A DNA stretch of 37,434 bases. It comes from an uncultured Bacteroidia bacterium. GTDB lineage: Bacteria > Bacteroidota > Bacteroidia > Bacteroidales > F082. Position 1 is the stretch's first letter, and the number at the start of each line of letters is the position of its first letter. Of this stretch, positions 32,542 through 37,434 are shown piece after piece. A program made the translations under genes and the position numbers. The notes below the pieces were generated by a model that ran no database searches, was not told the DNA's origin, and was given only the letters and a program-made list of their open reading frames with translations. The stretch is from positions 1 to 37,434 of the forward strand of contig CACXQV010000023.1 of the NCBI GenBank assembly GCA_902769875.1, in the 5' to 3' direction.

Positions 32542-32549
32542 TATATTTG
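32542..32549 (+). promoter_or_regulatory. -7 box for the EEP phosphoesterase gene
   Basis: TATATTTG lies 26 bases before the preferred ATG at 32576. An upstream alternative start lies inside this box and is rejected. Confidence 0.55.
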
Positions 32550-32575
32550 TGGCTGCAATCCCAAACCACATCATT

Positions 32576-33634
32576 ATGTTTTACACTTCCATCAAAAAAA
32601 TCAAAAACCCGACAGAACGCCAACGGGTGATTGAAAAACTCATGCTGCTTCGCAGCCAACTCGACAAGGAAATCCCTGAAAAGACCGCTTCCAGCTCCTT
32701 ATTGTTGGCCACATGGAACATTAGGGAATTTGGCGACAACCGCTTGACGGAAAGCCTTTTCTACATCGCCGAAATCATCAGCCGCTTCGACTTGGTGGCC
32801 ATCCAAGAGGTGGCAGGCAACAAGAAAGGCCTCGAAAAAGTGATGGCCATCTTGGGCAACAACTGGAGCTACATTGCCACCGACAGCACCGAAGGTTCGG
32901 CAGGCGGGCAAGAATGCATGGCCTTTGTTTACGACACCAACAAGGTCAGCTTCAAAAACTTGGCAGGCGAAATCGTGCTTCCCAAAAACAACCTCATCGA
33001 CGAACAGCAGTTTGCACGCACGCCTTTCTGCGTTTCGTTCCAGGCCGGCTGGTTCAAGTTCAACCTCTCGACCGTTCACATCTATTACGGCGACACCAAG
33101 AAAATCAACGAAAGGCGTTTGAAAGAAATCGACACCATCGCGAAATTCCTCACCAAACGCGCGAAAAAGGAGAACTTCAACTATGTGTTGTTGGGCGACT
33201 TCAACATTCCAGATGTTGACTGCGATTATATGAAAGCATTGGAAAACAACGGTTTCTACATCCCCAACGCCATCAAAGAGCATCCCACTGACTTGGGCCA
33301 GACCAACCATTATGACCAGATTGCCTTCAACCTCCAGCTCACTGACACCATGACCGTTTTCGACGAGAAACAGCAACGTTCAGGAGCTTTCAATTTCACG
33401 AAATCGGTGTTTACCAACGACGACCAAGCCCTCTATGTCCCTTATTTCGACAAGAAATACGTCGAGAACAAGACCGAAAAACAAATCGCGCAATACTACA
33501 AGTCAAAATACCGGACCTTCCAAATGTCGGACCACCTACCGCTATGGGTCGAACTGAAAGTCGATTTCAGCACCCAATATCTCTTGGACCTGAAGAATGG
33601 CCTCAACGCAAACGAATTACCCACTTTGGAATGA
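32576..33634 (+). CDS. Endonuclease/exonuclease/phosphatase (EEP) family protein
   Basis: The 352-residue cytoplasmic-looking protein has the EEP catalytic set: LLATWNIREFG (Asn), DLVAIQEV (Glu), YVLLGDFNIPD (Asp and Asn), and MSDHLPLWVEL (Asp and His). No signal peptide is visible. Such Mg-dependent enzymes cleave phosphodiester bonds in nucleic acids or lipids; the substrate cannot be inferred. The C-terminus after the His motif (DFSTQYLLDLKNGLNANELPTLE) is short. It is preceded by its own -7 box and the topA terminator, so it is a separate transcription unit. Confidence 0.85.
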   Translation: MFYTSIKKIKNPTERQRVIEKLMLLRSQLDKEIPEKTASSSLLLATWNIREFGDNRLTESLFYIAEIISRFDLVAIQEVAGNKKGLEKVMAILGNNWSYIATDSTEGSAGGQECMAFVYDTNKVSFKNLAGEIVLPKNNLIDEQQFARTPFCVSFQAGWFKFNLSTVHIYYGDTKKINERRLKEIDTIAKFLTKRAKKENFNYVLLGDFNIPDVDCDYMKALENNGFYIPNAIKEHPTDLGQTNHYDQIAFNLQLTDTMTVFDEKQQRSGAFNFTKSVFTNDDQALYVPYFDKKYVENKTEKQIAQYYKSKYRTFQMSDHLPLWVELKVDFSTQYLLDLKNGLNANELPTLE

Positions 33635-33673
33635 CAAAAACAAGTTTTCAAAGGCCACAACCGATTATTTTCC

Positions 33674-33681
33674 TATTTTTG
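33674..33681 (+). promoter_or_regulatory. -7 box for the DHS-like gene
   Basis: TATTTTTG lies 56 bases before the ATG. Confidence 0.45.
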
Positions 33682-33737
33682 CACTCCATAATTTTCATGT
33701 TTTCCTTGAAATTTTTGAATCTTAAATCTGAAATACA

Positions 33738-34772
33738 ATGGAGAAAAAAGACTTACTGAAAGATGTTGTCGAACATATCGACATCAAGAAGTACGACTCG
33801 ACTGAATTGATTAATGCCATGCGCAAGATGTCGTTCACCTCGCGCGACACGGCCCGCGCTGCCGACATCCTCTGCCAGATGATTGCGGAGAAAGACTGCA
33901 CCAACATCCTCACCATTGCCGGTTCCACCTCGGCTGCCGGCTGCATGCAGGTGTATGTGGAGATGGTCAGGAACAAGATGGTTGACGCCGTGGTCGCCAC
34001 TGGCGCCAGCATCATCGACATGGATCTCTTCGAAGCCCTTGGCTACAAGCATTATATTGGCACGAAGGAGAACGTCATCCCCGACACCAAACTGCGCGAA
34101 CTTTATATCGACCGCATCTACGACACCTTCATCGACGAGGAAGAACTGCAAGCCTGCGACCAAGCCACCTGCGATGTGGCCGACACCTTGGAGTGCCGTC
34201 CCTACAGCAGCCGCGAGTTCCTTTACGAAGTGGGCAAATGGTTGGCCAACGGTCACGGCGTGAAGAAAGAAAGCCTCATCCAGACCTGCTACGAGTGTGG
34301 CGTGCCGATTTTCTGCCCTGCTTTCAGTGACAGCAGTGCCGGTTTCGGCATCGGCAAGCACCAGTGGCTCCGCAAGAAAGCCGGCAAGCCTTACGTCAGC
34401 ATCGACAGCGTGGCCGACTTCCTTGAGCTCACCGAAATCAAGATGAACAGCCCTGAAAGTGGCCTGTTTATGGTCGGTGGCGGCACACCCAAGAACTTCG
34501 CCCAAGACACCGTGGTTTGCGCCGAAATCCTTGGCGTTGAAGTGCCTATGCACAAATACGCCATCCAAATCACCGTGGCCGACGTGCGCGACGGCGCCTG
34601 CTCGTCGTCGACGCTGCTCGAAGCCGGCTCGTGGGGCAAGGTGAGCGAGGAACTCCAGCAAATGGTCTATGCCGAAGGCACCACCGTCATCCCCGCCATC
34701 GTCAGCTACGCCTTCCACAACGCCCCGTGGAAAGACCGCGAGTACAAGAACTGGCAGAAACTTTATAAGTAA
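33738..34772 (+). CDS. Deoxyhypusine-synthase-like protein
   Basis: The 344-residue protein belongs to the deoxyhypusine synthase fold family, which transfers a 4-aminobutyl group from spermidine in an NAD-dependent reaction. Visible motifs include GSTSAAGCM, VVATGASIIDMDLFEALGY, GVPIFCPAFSDSSAGFGIG, and the catalytic-lysine segment EAGSWGKVSEEL (K301). Since most bacteria lack eIF5A, the bacterial homologues are often homospermidine synthases or enzymes of unknown polyamine role. It is followed, across a hairpin repeat, by an arginase-fold gene, which supports a polyamine or guanidine context. The exact product is not determined. Confidence 0.85.
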   Translation: MEKKDLLKDVVEHIDIKKYDSTELINAMRKMSFTSRDTARAADILCQMIAEKDCTNILTIAGSTSAAGCMQVYVEMVRNKMVDAVVATGASIIDMDLFEALGYKHYIGTKENVIPDTKLRELYIDRIYDTFIDEEELQACDQATCDVADTLECRPYSSREFLYEVGKWLANGHGVKKESLIQTCYECGVPIFCPAFSDSSAGFGIGKHQWLRKKAGKPYVSIDSVADFLELTEIKMNSPESGLFMVGGGTPKNFAQDTVVCAEILGVEVPMHKYAIQITVADVRDGACSSSTLLEAGSWGKVSEELQQMVYAEGTTVIPAIVSYAFHNAPWKDREYKNWQKLYK

Positions 34773-34862
34773 TGCGGAATTAGGAATGCAGAATGCGGAA
34801 TATCGCGATGCGCTGCTTGGCTTCGCCTTATTCCGCATTCCGTATTCAACATTCCGAATTAA
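34773..34862. repeat. Hairpin repeat of the GGAATGCGGAAT family, copy 2
   Basis: It begins at the base after the DHS-like stop. The inner arms 34791-34801 and 34830-34840 pair perfectly, with further imperfect pairing outside. It shares CTTCGC-loop and CAACATTCCGAATTAA text with the mreB-mreC copy at 22311-22380. Confidence 0.85.
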
Positions 34863-34871
34863 CACTACACC

Positions 34872-36047
34872 ATGGACATCAGCACATTCCTTGAGCCTGT
34901 TTCTGAAAAATGTTTCAGTGTGGCGTTTCGGCCCGGAAAATTAACCTTGGGCGAAACCATCAGTATCTATCGGACTGAAGACAATTTCCCCACCCTCGAA
35001 GGTGCAAATTTGGCCATCATAGGCGTCAAGGAAGAACGCGGCGCCGTCGACAACAAAGGCTGCGCCGATGGCGTCGATTACATCCGCAAGGCACTGTATT
35101 CCCTTTTCAACCACTGGCCGCAGCTCAACATCGTCGACCTTGGCAACGTGAAAATCGGGAAGGAAACCAACGACACGTATTTTGCCGTCAACCAAATCCT
35201 TACCGAGCTGTTGAAGCTCAAAGTGGTGCCCATCGTCATCGGGGCGGGACAAGACTTGACATACACGATGTACCAAGTGTATGAGCCGACGGGCAAGCTC
35301 ATCAACATTGCCGCCGTCGACCCTATGTTCGACATCGGTAATGACCAAGAAGCCCTCAATTCGCACTCTTATCTGAGTCATATCATCTTGCACCAGCCCA
35401 ATTTCCTGTTCAACTTCACCAACATCGGCTACCAGTCGTATTATGTTGACACAGAGAATATTGAGTTGATGAAACAGCTACTTTTCGATGCCTATCGTTT
35501 GGGCAGCATCAAGCAAAACATCGAACTGACCGAGCCGCTCATCCGCAACGCCAACCTTTTGAGTTTCGACATCTCAGCCGTCCGCGCCGCCGATGCTCCG
35601 GGTGTGCGAAATGCCTCGCCCAACGGTTTCAACGGCGAGGAAGCCTGCCGCATAGCACGTTATGCAGGCCTGAGCTACAAGCTCTCGTCCATCGGTTTCT
35701 TCGAGTACAACCCACACTACGACATCAACTCGCGCACAGCCAACCTCATCGCCGAGATGATTTGGTATTTCATCGAGGGCTTCGCCAACCGCCAAGACGA
35801 CATCCCGACCGTAACCAGCACTGACTTCAAACGTTACATCGTACAAATCGGTGAGAATCAAAACGATGTGGTTTTCCTTTGCCACAAAATCACGGGCAAA
35901 TGGTGGATGGACATGTCGTTTCTGCAAAACGATGACAAACGTTACGAACGGCATCATTTCATCCCCTGCTCGAAGGAAGACTACGACCAAGCCATGCGCA
36001 ACGAATTGCCCGACAAATGGTGGCAGTTTTACCAGAAGTTGATGTAA
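34872..36047 (+). CDS. Divergent arginase/agmatinase-fold protein with altered metal ligands
   Basis: The 391-residue protein follows the ureohydrolase fold, and homologues are often labelled formimidoylglutamase. The three metal motifs are changed: GGDHS aligns with GAGQD (residues 124-128), DAHxD with DPMFD (150-154), and SxDxD with SFDIS (231-235). D150, D154 and D233 remain, but both histidines and one aspartate are missing. The C-terminal 100 residues (DIPTVTSTDFKRYIV to KWWQFYQKLM) are an extension not found in short agmatinases. It is in the same direction as the DHS-like gene, 99 bases away across a hairpin repeat. Catalysis of a classical ureohydrolase type is doubtful. Confidence 0.8.
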   Translation: MDISTFLEPVSEKCFSVAFRPGKLTLGETISIYRTEDNFPTLEGANLAIIGVKEERGAVDNKGCADGVDYIRKALYSLFNHWPQLNIVDLGNVKIGKETNDTYFAVNQILTELLKLKVVPIVIGAGQDLTYTMYQVYEPTGKLINIAAVDPMFDIGNDQEALNSHSYLSHIILHQPNFLFNFTNIGYQSYYVDTENIELMKQLLFDAYRLGSIKQNIELTEPLIRNANLLSFDISAVRAADAPGVRNASPNGFNGEEACRIARYAGLSYKLSSIGFFEYNPHYDINSRTANLIAEMIWYFIEGFANRQDDIPTVTSTDFKRYIVQIGENQNDVVFLCHKITGKWWMDMSFLQNDDKRYERHHFIPCSKEDYDQAMRNELPDKWWQFYQKLM

Positions 36048-36068
36048 GGGATTGGAAAGAAGTAGAAA

Positions 36069-36350
36069 TCAGCCGTTTTTCACAATAGCGGTGAAATCGG
36101 ACCAGTTTTCCACTTTGTATCCGCGAATATCGCGTACAGACTTACGGAACCAATCAATGCTTTTCAAAGTCTCAATGGCAAGGAAAAGTTTTGCAAGATC
36201 ATCGGAGCGGGTCATATAGGTGCTGCCTTGAATCCAATAAAATCCGCATTTCACCAATGTTTGCTTAATTTCCCAATAAGCACTGTTATAGGGTTCCCCA
36301 TAATACTTTTTGAGGTCGGAAACGACCATGTCAAAACTCAAAGCAAACAT
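36069..36350 (-). CDS. vapD: VapD-like endoribonuclease
   Basis: The 93-residue protein matches VapD, a small Cas2-like ribonuclease: MFALSFDMVVSDLKKYYG at the start (D7 is the catalytic-position Asp), GFYWIQGSTYMTRSDDLAKLFLAIETL in the middle, and DWFRKSVRDIRGYKVENWSDFT at the end. VapD proteins are toxins of toxin-antitoxin pairs in several pathogens. It lies five bases downstream of a 58-residue gene, the likely partner. It is convergent with the arginase-fold gene. Confidence 0.85.
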   Translation of the reverse strand: MFALSFDMVVSDLKKYYGEPYNSAYWEIKQTLVKCGFYWIQGSTYMTRSDDLAKLFLAIETLKSIDWFRKSVRDIRGYKVENWSDFTAIVKNG

Positions 36351-36355
36351 AGGAA

Positions 36356-36532
36356 TTAGGAAACCTTTTTAAACAAACACTCTTTTTCGAAGAAAACCTC
36401 TCCCTCGTTGGTCTTAGCTGAAATGACTATTCCAACAAATGGATTGGCTTCCACATCTATGACTTTGCCTTCTTCCCAGTCATCTTTGTTGGTAACTTCG
36501 GGCGAAATTATCACTTTGTCTCCTACTTTCAT
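36356..36532 (-). CDS. Small upstream partner of VapD, candidate antitoxin
   Basis: This 58-residue gene has ATG at 36530-36532 preceded by GGAGGAAAAAGCC, and TAA at 36356-36358. The product begins MKVGDKVIISPEVTNKDD and continues WEEGKVIDVEANPFVGIVISA to the end ECLFKKVS. It is all-beta in character, with a KOW/SH3-like VGDKVIISP start. It shares a promoter (36561-36568) with vapD and ends five bases before it. The position and size suit an antitoxin, though I do not recognise the family. It is short enough to be missed by length cut-offs. Confidence 0.75.
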   Translation of the reverse strand: MKVGDKVIISPEVTNKDDWEEGKVIDVEANPFVGIVISAKTNEGEVFFEKECLFKKVS

Positions 36533-36560
36533 GGCTTTTTCCTCCTTTGTTTTATTGGTG

Positions 36561-36568
36561 CAAAAGTA
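36561..36568 (-). promoter_or_regulatory. -7 box for the VapD operon
   Basis: The minus strand reads TACTTTTGCACC, 28 bases before the small gene's ATG. Confidence 0.5.
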
Positions 36569-36969
36569 GTATTAATTCTTGATTGAAAATGGATTCCAAT
36601 GAAGATTTTTCAATTTGTTGTCATTTTGTACTTGCAAAAACAATTTTTCCCTATTTTTGCCCCGCCATTCCGGGAGAAATCGGAATGGCCAGAGAAAGCG
36701 CATTCTTCGCTTTGTTCCTCACCAGTGAACCTAGACACTTCACTAAAATAACAATAGTTAAAAGGAGGATGGAAGATGGTGCTTTCACTGTTTTGTTTGT
36801 GTATTCATGCACTTACATAAACAGTGGAGCAGACCATTATTCGATATTTCTTTTTTAACGGGAAGTCTAGGCCCAACTGGTGGAAATAAGGATAAGTTTG
36901 GGAGGCTCCGCTCTGTAGTCGTTTTCAAAATTGCCCGATTGAGCCAAAGGGCAAAAACGGTTTCAAATT
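36569..36969. other. 401-base gap with a promoter, a leader hairpin and no convincing gene
   Basis: A plus-strand -7 box TATTTTTG lies at 36652-36659. Just after it a perfect 9-bp hairpin GCCATTCCG/CGGAATGGC occupies 36664-36672 and 36681-36689. AAAGGAGG at 36761-36768 precedes a 14-codon frame from ATG 36776 (MVLSLFCLCIHALT), which might be a leader peptide, at low confidence. Nothing else is recognisable before the gene at 36970, so the mRNA would have a leader of about 300 bases. Confidence 0.45.
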
Positions 36970-37305
36970 ATGCGAAACAACAAGACAAAAAAGAAACTGA
37001 AAATGTTGGCAATGGTGATGACATTGTCCATTCCGATTGTTGCAACGGCCCAAGGTGGTTTGTTCCAACGCGGCGATGAACCTGCGGGACCACGAAGCAG
37101 CGGCGCGGCAGCCTTGACCAACCAAGGCTTTGGCAATCCCTTGGACGGAAGCAATGTCACCAATCAGACTTTCGGCAATCCGACCGATGGCGTGAACGTC
37201 ACCAACCAGACCTTTGGCGCACCGCTTGGGAGCGGATTATTCACCCTGCTTTTGGCCAGTGTTGGCTATGCAGCAATAAACAAACAAAAGAAACAACAAA
37301 AGTAA
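36970..37305 (+). CDS. Small exported protein with 14-residue repeats and a C-terminal membrane helix
   Basis: The 111-residue product has a signal peptide (LKMLAMVMTLSIPIVATAQ), then about three 14-residue repeats: LTNQGFGNPLDGSN, VTNQTFGNPTDGVN and VTNQTFGAPLGSGL. A hydrophobic helix (GLFTLLLASVGYAAI) and a basic tail NKQKKQQK end the protein. The order signal, repeats, helix and basic tail resembles a C-terminal membrane-anchor or sorting signal. The function is unknown. The next gene begins 15 bases downstream with a clear ribosome-binding site. Confidence 0.75.
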   Translation: MRNNKTKKKLKMLAMVMTLSIPIVATAQGGLFQRGDEPAGPRSSGAAALTNQGFGNPLDGSNVTNQTFGNPTDGVNVTNQTFGAPLGSGLFTLLLASVGYAAINKQKKQQK

Positions 37306-37320
37306 AAAGGAGAACATAAA

Positions 37321-37434
37321 ATGAAGAAAATCAGCATGATTCTGATGGCTTTTGCATTGGCCATGATGATGTCGCAATGCAAGAAAAACGAAGGACAAAC
37401 GACCTCCAACGACGAGGTTGTGACCATCACCCTT
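37321..37434 (+). CDS. N-terminus of a lipoprotein, cut by the window end
   Basis: The ATG is preceded by AAAAAGGAGAACATAAA. The visible 38 residues begin MKKISMILMAFALAMMMSQC, a signal with lipobox ending in Cys20, then KKNEGQTTSNDEVVTITL. It is co-directional with the preceding small exported protein and probably co-transcribed. The function cannot be seen from this fragment. Confidence 0.8.
   Translation, partial: MKKISMILMAFALAMMMSQCKKNEGQTTSNDEVVTITL

Noticed and set aside
36583-36858. A 91-codon plus-strand gene
   Set aside because: It crosses a promoter box and hairpin, has no plausible ribosome-binding site at its start, and no domain is recognisable.
1-37434. tRNA, rRNA or riboswitch genes
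   Set aside because: No cloverleaf, rRNA-like segment or recognisable riboswitch core was found by eye; a covariance-model search would be needed to be sure.

Overview
The window looks like chromosomal DNA from a member of the Bacteroidota, most likely an uncultured Bacteroidales with a type IX secretion system (T9SS). The signs are repeated TAnnTTTG-type -7 promoter boxes, a C-terminal T9SS sorting domain, lipoproteins with late lipoboxes, DUF4369/TlpA-type thioredoxin lipoproteins, BspA-like leucine-rich repeats, GH97 and GH78 glycosidases, and a TPR/HTH transmembrane regulator of a type common in this phylum. I cannot name the species from sequence alone.

Layout: 1-1319 is the end of an FtsX/MacB-type ABC permease broken by a perfect 65-bp tandem duplication, followed by a repeat-rich gap that holds a decayed second copy of the permease 3' end. 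1717-7231 carries two secreted glycosidases (GH97 and GH78) with a hicAB toxin-antitoxin pair between them. 7301-9024 (minus strand) has a DUF1232 membrane protein, ruvC and a second hicBA-like pair whose toxin gene overlaps the ruvC start. 9066-15357 is an accessory block: two remnants of the radA 3' end, a short tandem repeat, an AAA ATPase/nuclease-like gene enclosed by two near-identical ~99-bp palindromic repeats, a broken small gene, two AT-rich lipoprotein genes and a CoiA-like nuclease gene. It ends exactly at the real radA 3' end. 15357-25976 is core: radA, a secreted protein, recJ, purH, mreBCD and two tandem thioredoxin lipoproteins. 26041-29159 has a T9SS cargo protein and a TPR/HTH regulator, each preceded by the same 35-bp sequence. 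29263-36047 has cysQ, topA, an EEP-family phosphoesterase, and a deoxyhypusine-synthase-like gene followed by a divergent arginase-fold gene. 36069-37434 has a VapD-like ribonuclease with a previously easily missed 58-residue upstream partner, a repeat-containing small exported protein, and the start of a lipoprotein gene.

How it fits together: the core genes serve DNA repair and topology (ruvC, radA, recJ, topA), purine synthesis (purH), cell shape (mreBCD), sulfur-nucleotide recycling (cysQ) and probably polyamine metabolism (DHS-like plus arginase-fold). The accessory content is dense in toxin-antitoxin pairs (three) and hairpin-forming intergenic repeats (at least four families). The most interesting structure is the set of radA 3'-end copies at 9066-9105, 9271-9313 and 15357-15396, which is what repeated site-specific insertion at the end of radA would leave behind, although no integrase is visible.
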